From NCBI GenBank assembly GCA_004352715.1, contig SCFE01000105.1, positions 316,914 to 380,913 on the forward strand: a stretch of 64,000 nt of DNA, read 5' to 3'. This DNA is from Hofstenia miamia. Lineage: Eukaryota > Xenacoelomorpha > Acoela. Position 1 is the stretch's first letter, and every line of letters starts with the position of its first letter. Position numbers and translations under genes: made by a program. The notes below the pieces were generated by a model. That model was not told the DNA's origin and searched no databases. It worked only from the letters and a program-made list of their open reading frames with translations. Of the stretch, positions 35,807-47,532 are shown in pieces.

Positions 35807-35852
35807 CTTGGTCTTTGATCTTTTCCTCCCGCTTGGTCTTTGATCTTTTCCT
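35807..35852. repeat. Direct repeat upstream of the Tigger transposase
   Basis: CTTGGTCTTTGATCTTTTCC occurs at 35807 and again at 35832, a 25-base tandem step, in the element's 5' leader. Its role is unknown. Confidence 0.85.
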
Positions 35853-36502
35853 TGCCTTTTTGGTATGCGTCTTGTATACTGGAATGCCAGATTGTCAACC
35901 CCTATGACTGCACAAGAGAAGACCTTGATAAATACAGTACAATATCAAAGCAAAAGACCTGATCCGAAGCGTTATGGACCGACTCTGAAGACACGAGAAG
36001 AAGAATTACTGTACAGTTAATTAGTTAATTAATGTCAGGTTTGACAGAAATCTCAAAGACGTGTTAAAATGTCCATTAGCACAATGTGAATTATAATTTT
36101 CAAAGACGTGTAAAAACGCACTAATTATTATGACTTAAAAGAGTTTATTGTGCTGAGAAGTAGCCTATTTTCTTTGCGCTACCTACTGAACTGTGTGTAC
36201 CAGAAAAAAAAACTAAAAACGTTAAGTCCGCACCTACCAGGTAAGTCCGCACAAGCCTATAAGATTCAATTTGCGGACTTAACCGGGAGATTACTGTACA
36301 GCGGGATTATGAAAATTTAATAAAAAACCTAATATGCATTTACGCATTCAAGTATTTTAAATGTAGGATGTATGAAATAAAACTTGACTGTTATTCTAAA
36401 CTAAATGTGTAATCTATACTTTTAGCAATAATATTGGCAATATTTTTTAATTTGTCATTTGGCAATGAAATTTTTTTCATCCATATAATTATGGTGTCCA
36501 TA

Positions 36503-36790
36503 ATATGGTACATATCGTCGGTGGGATTCCAAAAATTCGTATCTCTGAAAACAGCTTTGCAGGAGAGACAAAAATTCGTATCTCTGAAAAAAATTTGTTT
36601 TGAATGACGATGGTTATACCATATTTTGTTGCCTATTTTGGCTATAAAACGAAATCTGATTGGTAAAGAGGTCTGAGGTTTTGACATCACATGGGTATCC
36701 TAAAATAGCTTTGGGAAATCCCATAAAGTGATTTTACTCAATTTCGGACTTACGACTTTTTGGAATCTCACCGACAATATGGTATATTAC
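36503..36790. mobile_element. Inverted-repeat (MITE-like) element
   Basis: The left arm CGTCGGTGGGATTCCAAAAA and the right arm, inward TGTCGGTGAGATTCCAAAAA, match at 18 of 20. Inside is a tandem duplication of AAAAATTCGTATCTCTGAAA (36530 and 36570). No clear target duplication was found, so the superfamily is open. Confidence 0.55.
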
Positions 36791-38552
36791 CATACCATAG
36801 TTAAGCAAATTGCTATTTTTTACATACGATTTAATGCATGGTATTTACATTCTCTCGGTTGCTTGACTGATTCGTCCCTGTCACCATTTGCCAATATCTC
36901 ATTCACCCCCTCATTTCTAAAATTTCAGGAATTTTCAACAATCTGCAGTAGACATTTCTTATAATGTCACAGACCCTTTAATCCCAAAATTCACCCCCAA
37001 TGCGAGCTCCGGTTTAAATTTATAAGAAATCATTTTTTGTCGAAAACATGTATGCAAAACCATATTATTAAACTTTGATATAAATATTCTAAGTCTGTTG
37101 TAAATTAAACAATATCCACTACTCTTACATATTGTAAATTTTGTATGGAAGTTCAAAAATAGTAAATAGGATAAATTCACATGTAATTCATTTATAAAGT
37201 ATTAATTGTATAGTTTAATTATAGTAATGGAAAAGATTTATTATTGCATTGAATTTTCTCAAATTCATGAAAATTAATGAGCATTCATTAATGCAGATGT
37301 TAGGGATTGAGAAAATTATGTAAGGTGAAATGTTTAATTGGCCCTATGATGTTGCTATATCTACAATTCATGACAAAGCTGAGTCGTTCCATGTATGGAA
37401 TTTCTGTAAAATGTCTAAACGAATTTAAAACTGGAATTTCAAAGACAAGATCCCAAAATTGTCTTAAAACTATACTGATAGGAATTACCCTACCGTACGT
37501 AAAGTTTTTTATTCAGAATTGCAGTTAAGTGAACTGTACTCCGTTTTGATATGAGATCGCTTGATTTAAATTCGAAGAGTTTTTTTAAAATATATATAAC
37601 TATTCTTCCGTATATATTCGAAGTTATTTCGAATTTTTAGCATGGTTTAACTGCGAACATGTTTTCTACTAGCGTGATCAATTTATTTTCCATTTTTGAG
37701 TCATTCTTTTTGGGGGCATGTGTAACCATTGAATATTTTCATTGCCCGCCTTACTCATAAAAATTTATTCAAAATATAATGCATACCACATATTATTTTA
37801 TGATTTTATGAAATGAAAACAAGTTTTACCGTGCAGATTGTTTTCCAACCAATAATTCTGAGCGCTCGCTGTTTTGATGAAGAAAGTGTATTCAAAGGGG
37901 CAGAAAATTAAACTTCTTATTTTATTAACCATAACAATATTAAACAAAACATGTCTCAGCGTTACCTAAAAATTTGAACTTTGAAAAGATATTTAATTCG
38001 TGTTGCTGAAAAAGCTCAAGTTTTTAAGAAATCGTTGTTAACAGCAGATGGACAACATAAAACATGATACATATCTTTAAGTTCATTATGAATCCTTTAA
38101 TAAACACAAAATTTAATTATTCAATTTTGCAATCTTCTCCCATTGTCACCAGCTATTTATAGTGCCGTTTACACGAGGCGGATGATCCGGTAAAAAACGA
38201 ATGATGCGGCTAGTCGCATTAAGGGCGTCTCAACGAACTCCGCTTTAGTTGCCGCATTATCTCGATTTGATTGCTCCTCCGGCGCAGAATTCTCTCCCCC
38301 ATCAAGCCGTATTAGTGATTGGCTTTCTACCTTGTATGTAACCAATTATAATTCACCAAAATAAATATATTTACGTGTAAACCCAGATTAATAAAATCTA
38401 TAAAAAACAAATGGTGCCGTATTGGTTTAGGGGTTTTAATGCAAGGCAATAAACACTATTTTAGAAAACTTCATTGTATTGCTTTGTTCAGTCCAGAGGG
38501 AATTCCCATTCAAATCGCGTGTGGTGTCTGAAGCACCACAAATGTAAACTAA

Positions 38553-38746
38553 AGGTGTGTTCCCACTATCGACTTTATCATCTGTTAAGAAATCGGTGAT
38601 AAAAGTCGATAGTTTGAACACTATATCTGCTTTTTTATCAGCTGATAAAATTCGATACTATGAACGCTCCATCCGAGTTTTTGGCATAACAACTAAATGT
38701 CATCTGATAATTTCAGCTGATAAAAGTCGATAGTGAGAACACACCT
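38553..38746. mobile_element. 194-bp MITE with TAA duplication (PIF/Harbinger-like)
   Basis: Arms read AGGTGTGTTCCCACTATCGA and AGGTGTGTTCTCACTATCGA inward, and continue to pair through CTTT(T)ATCA. TAA lies on both sides (38550-38552, 38747-38749). A 3-bp TWA target is characteristic of PIF/Harbinger. The interior holds further ATCAGCTGATAAA palindromes. Confidence 0.7.
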
Positions 38747-39711
38747 TAAGGATTAACAGAAATAGTTTATTGTATTCAACTGCAAAATTGAAATGACTCG
38801 TAGTGCTATCTTTTGTATAAAAATTGTCCGTTAATATATAATTGGTTGTTTCCATTGAACAAAATCGCGCAGATAACAATAAACGTGTGTGTGTGTTGAA
38901 TTTTAATAATCTATTTGTTAAATGTTTTCGAATATTAACTATAGAATTATCGTTGCACTTTTAGAATAATTGGACATACTTAATTGCTTATGCCGTATTT
39001 CCCCGTTATTTTTAGGAAGTGATAACTTCAAAATGACTTAGCCTAGTTTCAGCGTCAGCGTGCCGGTTGCGTGAGGTCATTGATGTTCTGTTGCAAAGCA
39101 GGATCAATTTTATGTAGGTAATAAATATTTCTTCGTTCACTCACAGCGATTGGGTAATCGTTGATTTTGGCTCCGCTGTTTGTTTTTTGTATTTTTCGGG
39201 GTAGGGTTCAAATAAACAAATAGATTATAGTGTCAGTTTTGAACACTTTGTGATTTATGATTTGTAGTGCATAGTAACTACTCTTGATTTTCTTATAACA
39301 AGGTTTGTTTAAAATCTAGATACATGCTGCTCAAGCTCACTATTTTGGCATGGACTGCGTCTTCCACAGTACTGTTTACCGCAACCATGTTTATTAGCAT
39401 TATGTCATCTGGTTAAATCATTGTCGCGTAATAACGATTGTTCACGCGTTTGCAATTGTTAACATGTTCCTGGTGATAGACAAATGTTAAAAATATATTT
39501 ATCTTTAAATTAAGGAAAATTTGGGTAACTAAAACAGATTTGATATTGATTTATAAACCAAAATGTTACTGTTAATAGAGAGTTCTTGAAATAAATGTCT
39601 AATTAGCAAGTTATATACATCACTCACATTAAATCTTGAGATGAACACAACATCAAAATATTAGAAATATATAGAAAAGGCTCTTTTAAAAATATGAAAC
39701 ATCTTTGTGAG

Positions 39712-40711
39712 NNNNNNNNNNNNNNNNNNNNNNNNNNNNNNNNNNNNNNNNNNNNNNNNNNNNNNNNNNNNNNNNNNNNNNNNNNNNNNNNNNNNNNNNN
39801 NNNNNNNNNNNNNNNNNNNNNNNNNNNNNNNNNNNNNNNNNNNNNNNNNNNNNNNNNNNNNNNNNNNNNNNNNNNNNNNNNNNNNNNNNNNNNNNNNNNN
39901 NNNNNNNNNNNNNNNNNNNNNNNNNNNNNNNNNNNNNNNNNNNNNNNNNNNNNNNNNNNNNNNNNNNNNNNNNNNNNNNNNNNNNNNNNNNNNNNNNNNN
40001 NNNNNNNNNNNNNNNNNNNNNNNNNNNNNNNNNNNNNNNNNNNNNNNNNNNNNNNNNNNNNNNNNNNNNNNNNNNNNNNNNNNNNNNNNNNNNNNNNNNN
40101 NNNNNNNNNNNNNNNNNNNNNNNNNNNNNNNNNNNNNNNNNNNNNNNNNNNNNNNNNNNNNNNNNNNNNNNNNNNNNNNNNNNNNNNNNNNNNNNNNNNN
40201 NNNNNNNNNNNNNNNNNNNNNNNNNNNNNNNNNNNNNNNNNNNNNNNNNNNNNNNNNNNNNNNNNNNNNNNNNNNNNNNNNNNNNNNNNNNNNNNNNNNN
40301 NNNNNNNNNNNNNNNNNNNNNNNNNNNNNNNNNNNNNNNNNNNNNNNNNNNNNNNNNNNNNNNNNNNNNNNNNNNNNNNNNNNNNNNNNNNNNNNNNNNN
40401 NNNNNNNNNNNNNNNNNNNNNNNNNNNNNNNNNNNNNNNNNNNNNNNNNNNNNNNNNNNNNNNNNNNNNNNNNNNNNNNNNNNNNNNNNNNNNNNNNNNN
40501 NNNNNNNNNNNNNNNNNNNNNNNNNNNNNNNNNNNNNNNNNNNNNNNNNNNNNNNNNNNNNNNNNNNNNNNNNNNNNNNNNNNNNNNNNNNNNNNNNNNN
40601 NNNNNNNNNNNNNNNNNNNNNNNNNNNNNNNNNNNNNNNNNNNNNNNNNNNNNNNNNNNNNNNNNNNNNNNNNNNNNNNNNNNNNNNNNNNNNNNNNNNN
40701 NNNNNNNNNNN
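39712..40711. other. 1000-N assembly gap with (AT)n on its right edge
   Basis: Exactly 1000 Ns; (AT)n at 40712-40728 probably stopped the assembly. Confidence 0.95.
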
Positions 40712-41228
40712 ATATATATATATATATAATCGATCTATAGACAATTATGGCGAAAGGTCGCGGGTGTCAAGGATAATTTTAAGTGACAAAAGTTTTCTTG
40801 GAAACTGAATTCAACAAGTTGAAAGGTAATGCACAAGATATCAAATATTATTGGGTACAACTTTAACTCATATTTTTGTTTCCTTTAGTTGCATTCTAAA
40901 TAAGTTTGTTGTAATTTGACAAAAAACTGTATATTATCAAAAATAAAAACTAAATGCTTGACATTTTTGTGTGTGAACGATGCAGCTTCAACATACCATG
41001 TTTTTGTAGTAATATAGCCCCAAGATGCAAAACATAAAGGCAAATGTGAAAATGAGCTTTTCACAATTTCTTCAATTTTGAGATTTCGCTTTTGAAAACC
41101 GTTTTGAATGACTAAATATTTAAGTAATTAACAGTTTAATATTAAAAAATCTTACATGTATTGCAAGATATGTATATTATTTTGAAATATTGCTAGCTAA
41201 AAATTTTCAGTCGTAGATTAGCTACCCC

Positions 41229-41252
41229 AAATTAGCTCTTGGCTACGCCACT
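41229..41252. mobile_element. Orphan hAT-like terminus
   Basis: GCTCTTGGCTACGCCACT reads in reverse as AGTGGCGTAGCCAAGAGC, a common hAT end type. Its partner may lie in the 39712-40711 gap; without a duplication this is only a candidate. Confidence 0.3.
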
Positions 41253-43339
41253 TTATAATAAGCAGGTCGGGTTTGGTTAGGTCTGAAGTGCAGGTGAACT
41301 CATCTCTAGTAGCAACCTTCTAAAGGAAACGTTTCTTACTGCTCATAAATGCTAATAGACAAGCGTAACGTAGGAAATTCGGTAATTAAAGTTTGATTTA
41401 AATGAAAATATTATCATTGACTGATGAAATTCCCTTCATGGTACAGAATTTGCTTTTCGATTAGTACACAGATCAGGTAAAGAAAAACATTACCAGGTTT
41501 TACGAAAACTCACCTATTAGTCATCCAGAAAAGACAATCTTTTGGATAAGTTTTACAGCAAAGTTAATTGCAGGCATATTTCACACTATGTAAAACTAAT
41601 TATACCATTAAAATGAAATTGGCTATGAATACGTAGCTACTTAAAGTTTATCTAATTTGCAATTTTAACGCCATCACTCTATTCAATTCTGCACTGCATT
41701 TTAATTGTTAGTATAGTTATTATAACGGTTTTTGTCAAAACGTAGTGTTTGAAACATCTATTAAGTTTAATATTTCATGTACATATATTTACCTTACACT
41801 TCTCAGTTGATTGCATACCCTAGGTAGCCACATCTGTATAATCTCAAATGAAAATTTTAGATATTGAAAAGTGAATATCCATACTGCGTAAGTTCGTAAG
41901 TAAAAAATACTATTTTCACAAAGTCTTGCTGATTTCGGGCCTTGCTTTTTCTGTCTAGGTGCTCATGCACTGATAGATTTCATTGCAGCAGTACTCATTG
42001 GGTAAGGATAATGATATTTTTAGAACACATGGAGTGTAGTTAAGCGAGAGCAAGAAACTAATGGACATTATGGCCTTCAGTAATCATTGATGGAAATTTG
42101 AGCTGTCAGATGGACGCTGACGTCAATTTTGATAGAGTAGAAGCACAGTGAAAACAGAGTGCAACTGGGAGGAGAGGGTAATAAAATATTCATGAAAGGC
42201 GAATAATTAGCACTTATGTCTGTTGGCAGGCAAATAGATTGGTCTTAGTTCACTCACGCTTCATCTGTTCTGAATCATTTTTCAAACAATTTCTGCTATG
42301 CACAAAGCTAATGTGGGCATAAATCGTAATGAATCATGTGGGGTTGAGCAGTGGGTTTCAGTTGATAATGTATTCAGTAGGCAGGTCCGAGGTTATTTAC
42401 AACGGTGGACATGGTTTGGGTATACCCGCACTGGTTGCGGTTTGGGTACAATATTTTAAAACTTTGCGGGTGTGGGTTTGGGTTGGGTAAATAATTTCAA
42501 AAGCGTAGGTAGGTTTGCAATTACGATTTTAAGTTTTATTCTTCCTAACCTGCCATCAATATGCTAATATGGGGCAATGCCGAAAGATGGACGTGGGCCT
42601 AAAATTGCGGTGGAAGCATGGACTGGCCCATTTAAATTAATGCAAATTTGGTCTGTTTTACTATCCTTTCCCAAAAAATTCTTTAATTTTTAGTTTGCTG
42701 CTGTTCTAAGTGTCATATAGTTAGTGGGTTAAGCTTTTACTAATTTCTTTTATTCTACCTAAGTGGCTTATGATTCTCTAAGACTCATTGGTATACTGTG
42801 CAATTAATGGATGCATATATATATATAATTACTAAGCATGTAGACGCGAAAATGTATTCACTTATTTCAATCAACTAATTGAATAGTTCATTTATCATGG
42901 AGATTAAATCATAAATATATATTTGATATTGAAACTCAATATGCATTTACTTGATTAATGTAACAAAGTCTTTGAGTTGTTTTGTAGAAGCATTAATAAC
43001 AATTGAATTTACTATATAATTTTCGCTTTTCATTGTACATTATCATTATTTATTAATTTTTTTCAAATATGTTCTCAAAGTAAAACTGTCTTTGGCATTG
43101 AAGAGTCCAAAGTTACTTTTTTAGTTATTTAGCAGCAGTTGTATCTATAGATTCAAAGACATCAAATTCAACAAAATTTCACTGACAATCCTTGGATTGA
43201 ATAATAGTGCATTCAACTAAAATGTACAAATTTAACTAAAATTAAAAATGGAAATTACAGCGTCTCTGCAATTTTAAAAGAGGAGGACGACGCTAACTAC
43301 ATATTAGAGATACAGATAATCCTGTCTCTTCTCTTCTTA

Positions 43340-44010
43340 TTAATTTTTATCCAGCAGTGGTAGTACAAGGGTTCTCAAGATGTCAATATATTGCCTTATA
43401 TCCATCGCTTTACCCACATTTGCCAGAACTCGCATCCTAGAACTCCATATTGCTCCAAACACCATAACTGATTTATCGCGGATTGAATCGATACACTTGA
43501 CTCCTAGGTGTCCTGGTGAATTGCCCTCATTCCGATTGAAATTGTATATTATTTTCACCGGAAAATACAACATTGCACCAGCCTTTTTCACGATTGTTAA
43601 TTTTATCGTGACCCAAAAAAATCTCGATTTGATATGCTTCGAATTTGGGAATTTTTTTTTGCAGCTGTTTCTCCCAAATAGACAATATTTCCGTAAAATA
43701 CGGTGAATGCTTCTCTTAGTGAATAATTCTGACCATCACTCCAATTACTTTTCAATTCTCTGGGTGTCGTTTTTGGTCAAATTACAGACATCCTCAGTAA
43801 TAAGAATCTGGATCTTTCTGTGGATTTTGGTGGATGCCCTTCTGGTCTTAATAATTCAATTTGGCCTTTACTCTTAAAAGCGGCTAAAATGCACCTGACA
43901 GTAAATCTTGAGATCATTAAATGCTCCCCTATTTCTTTTTGAGACAGCCCAAATTGGGATTTTTGGATCGCCTGTTTCCTGTCATGATTTGGCGTAGCTT
44001 TGTGTACCAT
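43340..44010 (-). pseudogene. Tc1/mariner transposase relic (N-terminal and middle)
   Basis: The minus-strand frame 44010-43777 starts MVHKATPNHDRKQAIQKSQF and continues LSQKEIGEHLMISRFTVRCI, a paired-type helix-turn-helix, then a GHPPKSTERSR linker typical of Tc1. After stops and shifts the frame 43591-43340 reads VMVFGAIWS, AMDIRQYIDIL and RTLVLPLL, matching the block after the first catalytic Asp. The last catalytic block is absent and no terminal repeats were found. Confidence 0.7.
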
Positions 44011-44142
44011 GTGTTCAAGAGTAAACAGATTTTGCTGTGAGTCTTACTTGGATACGCTAGATAATTCATTGAACTAAAAAAATTGTTTAGCTGTCCACAA
44101 TTTAGGGCGGGTATATCATGATTAATGATTATAGTAATTGAA

Positions 44143-44163
44143 TTATTATTATTATTATTATTC
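44143..44163. repeat. (ATT)n at the 3' end of LINE A copy 2
   Basis: Seven ATT units; on the element's strand this is (AAT)n, as in copy 1. Confidence 0.9.
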
Positions 44164-45448
44164 TTGTTACTTCTCACAGCTTCATGCTGGTATCCCTCTC
44201 AGCTTGGGGAGCTCACCAGTTCCCAGGGAGTCTGAGAGCTTTCCTCAGGACTCTAGCTGCCTTCTGTGCTACTGCTCCTCCCCACTTTGGTACTCCCAAC
44301 TCCTCCAAGTATCGCTTATGCTTCTTACTCACTGCTCCTAGTGCGCATACTACTACCGGGACTACTTCAACCTTCTTTAACTTCCACAGCTTTTCTATTT
44401 CCTCTGTATTTGTCTATCTTCTCTTTCTCCTTGCTTTCTACATTCCTGTCCTTTGGTACTGCTATGTCTATCACTGTTCCCAATCTTTTCTCTTTGTCTA
44501 CTACTACTATGTCTGGCCTCCGTGCTTCTAGCACATTGCTTGTCTGTATGTTGAAGTCCCACAATAGCTTAACCTTTTCATTTTCTATGACGCCCTGTCT
44601 GTGGCTTGTGCTCATACCACTTGTCTCCTGCTTCTAACCCATTCTGCCTGTGCCAACTTCTCACACCCTGCTATCAGATGTTCTACTGTCTCCGCCTCTT
44701 TCTTACATAGCCTACACTTATCACTTACTTCTACTCTTCTGTCTATATGCTTTTTCACCCAGTTTGTTCTTATGGTTTGCTCCTGTGCTGCATTATTAGT
44801 GATTCTGTTTCTCTCTTCAGTCCTGCCTTCTTTAACCACTTGTTGCTCTCTTCTCTGTCACCCATTTCTGTGTTCCTTCAGTATTCTCCATGCATTGCCT
44901 TCTGCCTATACCTTGTTTGTCTATCTGATTCCATCCTACTCAGGTATGCTGTCTTTCTTTCACTCTCAGTTCTTATCTTCCTTAACTCTTCAGTGACCTC
45001 CAGTACGGACCCCTTAGGTTGCTCTTCTACATATTCATTTAGCCCTAGTGCTTCTGCTTCTACAGTTTCCTATACACTTAGTAGTCCTTTCCCTCCATTA
45101 TGCCTTCCCATGTAAAGCCTATCTACATCTCCATTTAAGTTGAATGCTCTCTATGCTGCTAGTATCTTCCTTGTCTTTCTATCTAATTCCCTCAGTTCAT
45201 TCTTGTTCCACCTCACTATTCCTGCCGAATATCTCAACATTGGTATCGCCCATGTATTAATTGCTTTTATACTATTCTGCCCATTCAATGCTGACTTCTG
45301 TAGTACTTTNCACTACCATCCACTCTGGGCACCCACTCACCCACACTCCTCCAATGCTACTGCTAGTGTCTCATGAACACTTGTGAACTTCTTCAGCCAA
45401 TACTCATGTATCTCATCTCTGCCTGGCGCTTTCCAGTTCTTCATCTTC
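44164..45448 (-). mobile_element. LINE A copy 2, internally deleted, within (TAA)n
   Basis: On the minus strand it begins right after (ATAATA)n with a segment encoding EDEELESARQR; a second frame reads WLKKFTSVHETLAVALEECG. It then jumps at the single N (45310) from the PEWM-coding region to VLQKSALNGQ, skipping about 0.8 kb of RT core by comparison with copies 1 and 3. The zinc-finger spacer is intact here (CRLCKKEAETVEHLIAGC). A deletion of about 60 bases between AATG words follows it, and a 4-base insertion shifts the endonuclease frame (RRPDIVVVDKEKRLGTVIDI). Confidence 0.85.

Positions 45449-45491
<43 letters not shown>
45449..45491. repeat. (ATT)n at the 5' edge of LINE A copy 2
   Basis: About 14 ATT units in the same phase sense as the tract at the other end of the element. 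Confidence 0.9.
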
Positions 45492-45492
<1 letters not shown>

Positions 45493-46033
45493 TGAATGCA
45501 TTTACAATGTCAATGTTAGATGTTCGACCTTTATGTTCAAGACTGTATATTAGACTATTCCTAAAATTGAGCTCCACATGAAAACCTCTTTTCATTTTAG
45601 AGCGTAGTATGTATAGTGGGTGTAAAATAATTTCAAATACCAAAAAATTTGTTAATTGTTCTTGTTTAGGTGATGTCTTTCAACATATAAATGGGAGCCT
45701 TACGGGCATAATTAAGTGCATAATATTTGTCCTAATTTTCCTATTTTTTAAATATATGGAAAGAAATCGAGAAATTATCTTCAAAATGTGAATTTGTGAA
45801 TTTTCGCCAAGAATTTTAAGCACTATTTTCCACTCAGTTGGTTTTCATTTTTAATTAAAAAACTTCGAAAAATGTTTCTCTAGCAACTAATGACAAATTG
45901 TTACTTTACAACCAAAAATCGCATTCACAGATTTTGCTCCGTTTTAAATCACATGTGTTTATGGAAGTTGATCCGAAAAAAATTATATATAAATGTTTTT
46001 TCATTATAGATAATTAATGCAAATTACTTAGAG

Positions 46034-46182
46034 AAGCAATAGTGTCAACTATACTCAATCATCAAGGAACCAAAAAGGCACACAGAATTCGCGACAAGTT
46101 CAAACAGGTTATCATACAAATGACGAAGAATGAGATCACAGATGAAGAGTCAGGAACAACACAGACATTTATTAATACAGAG
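46034..46182 (+). CDS. Exon 4 of the five-exon gene
   Basis: The acceptor ...TTACTTAGAG ends at 46033 and the donor GTAGTT starts at 46183. In phase 1 it completes a Lys codon with exon 3's last base and ends on a codon boundary. It encodes AIVSTILNHQGTKKAHRIRD, then KFKQVIIQMTKNEITDEE and SGTTQTFINTE, a basic-then-acidic helical stretch. The acceptor's pyrimidine tract is poor, and an AG two bases earlier would give the wrong phase, so this is the weakest splice site of the model. An additional exon before it is possible. Confidence 0.45.
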
Positions 46183-47021
46183 GTAGTTATACATCATTAA
46201 TCAAATTTAAAATATACCCCATTGAAATATTGCTTTGCAAAAATCATAGTTTGAACTCCAAATATAAAAAATCCTTCATCGTTTACAAAGCAGATTGACA
46301 CAATTCATTTTCATTTTTTGAATTTGAACCCGTTCCCACACTGAATTGTAGCAATCTGCTCATCTTAATAAACTTTATTTTTAATGTCAGCTCCTTAGAT
46401 AATATGAGTTCAAGGTTTAAGGAAATTGAAATTAAAAATAATGAAAAGTTAACCTGAAAGGAATGTCCAAATTGTTATCTTGGAAGAGAATGCTTGCACT
46501 AAGCAAGAACCATCTTATGTTGAGAAGGCTTGTAGAATGATTTCATGCTTTTTAGTGTCTCTATGCACTTCTCTAGTTCTCTATACACCAATAACTGGCC
46601 TTTTATTATGCAAAGTAGAGTGTATTTAACTAAATATAATCTTTAATAAGCTTTTGAAGTTTAAATGAAGTTTCTTTACTCGGCCCCTGATAGTTGAATC
46701 GTCCATCTTCTACGCAACGGGAGCAAGTGATTTACTGGGAATGGGGTTTACTTTGGTCGCCCATGTTTTTTTAGTTGTAATATATATTATGATTAATACA
46801 TTTATGTTTAAGCATAAGAAATTATATATGTTTTATGTATATGGTTGAAATCTAAATCAAATAGTCTAAGCGAATTTAATTAAATATTAGTGATATAAAA
46901 TTTCTGTATTTATTTCAACTTGGAATTCCTTTATTGCTGCAAGACAATGAATTTTTGCACATCATTTATAAGCAAGGTTTCAATTTGAAAATGAAGTGAA
47001 ATCTTTTTTCCTTTATGCATG

Positions 47022-47057
47022 TTATATATATATATATATATATATAAATATATATAG
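47022..47057. repeat. (AT)n microsatellite beside the Tc1 relic
   Basis: AT units with one AAT interruption, abutting the left end of the Tc1-like remnant, which targets TA. Confidence 0.9.
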
Positions 47058-47532
47058 CGTAAGTAAAAAAAGTGGCCACTTTTTAAAATGATAGCACTGG
47101 TACAATTCATAGTTCAAAATATTACTCGAGAAATTTGTACCATACGCAACCTGCTTATTCCCGATTCATGGATCTTAGAACAAGATTGAGCAACACCTCA
47201 TACCTCAAAATCGACAAAGGAATTTTTTACCAATTATAATATTCAAGTTATGCAATGGCCACCGAATTCGCTAGATCTAGTACCCATAAAGAACGTGTGA
47301 CAGATTCTGAAGGATTTTTTCGAGAAAAATATCCAACAAATCTGAAAGATTTGTTTCAAGAAGTTTATCTGCGTGTCACGCTTTGAATGCCAAACTTGTC
47401 AAATAACTGTGTCACCAGGTTACAAGCTGAGACAATTATATTTTCAAATATATTTTATATGCCTCTATTTGTCTTTCGTTTGTTATCAAAAATGTGTTTA
47501 TGATGTTGCCACTTTTTTTGATTTGTACGAAT
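47058..47532 (+). mobile_element. Internally deleted Tc1/mariner element
   Basis: Near-terminal inverted words AAAAAAAGTGGCCAC (left) and AAAAAAAGTGGCAAC (right, inward) bracket a plus-strand relic: ILEQD-stop-ATPHTSKSTKEFF, then VMQWPPNSLDLVPIKNV and QILKDFFEKN. These are the second and third catalytic blocks of Tc1-type transposases (QDNAxxH, WPxxSPDLNPIE in the family). After a frame shift it ends LSNNCVTRLQAE. The N-terminal half is missing and the Asn after the second Asp is a stop. Confidence 0.65.

Larger units (their letters stand above)
33744..36296 (-). mobile_element. Complete Tigger (pogo-type Tc1/mariner superfamily) transposon
   Basis: The terminal inverted repeats read CAGTAATCTCCCGCTTAAGT (left) and CAGTAATCTCCCGGTTAAGT (right, inward), one difference in 20, and continue into GTCCGCA. 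TA flanks both ends (33742-33743, 36297-36298), the expected target duplication. Subterminal AAGTCCGCA words occur twice near each end. The single gene fills most of the element on the minus strand. Length 2553 bp, as usual for Tiggers. Confidence 0.9.
33275..46033 (+). other. Intron 3 of the five-exon model
   Basis: GTAAGT to ...TTACTTAGAG. Contains the Tigger element, two small inverted-repeat elements, a 1000-N gap, a Tc1 relic and LINE A copy 2. Nothing else is supportable in 36800-38540, 38750-39700 and 40730-43330, apart from an orphan hAT-like end near 41240 and a TTTGGGT-rich patch at 42410-42500. Confidence 0.45.

Noticed and set aside
38160-38385. GTTTACACG words in inverse orientation, considered as MITE ends
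   Set aside because: Only nine bases match and no target duplication is seen.
42410-42500. TTTGGGT/GCGGGT-rich patch, considered as a transposon end or telomere-like repeat
   Set aside because: The units are irregular, there is no inverse partner and no duplication.
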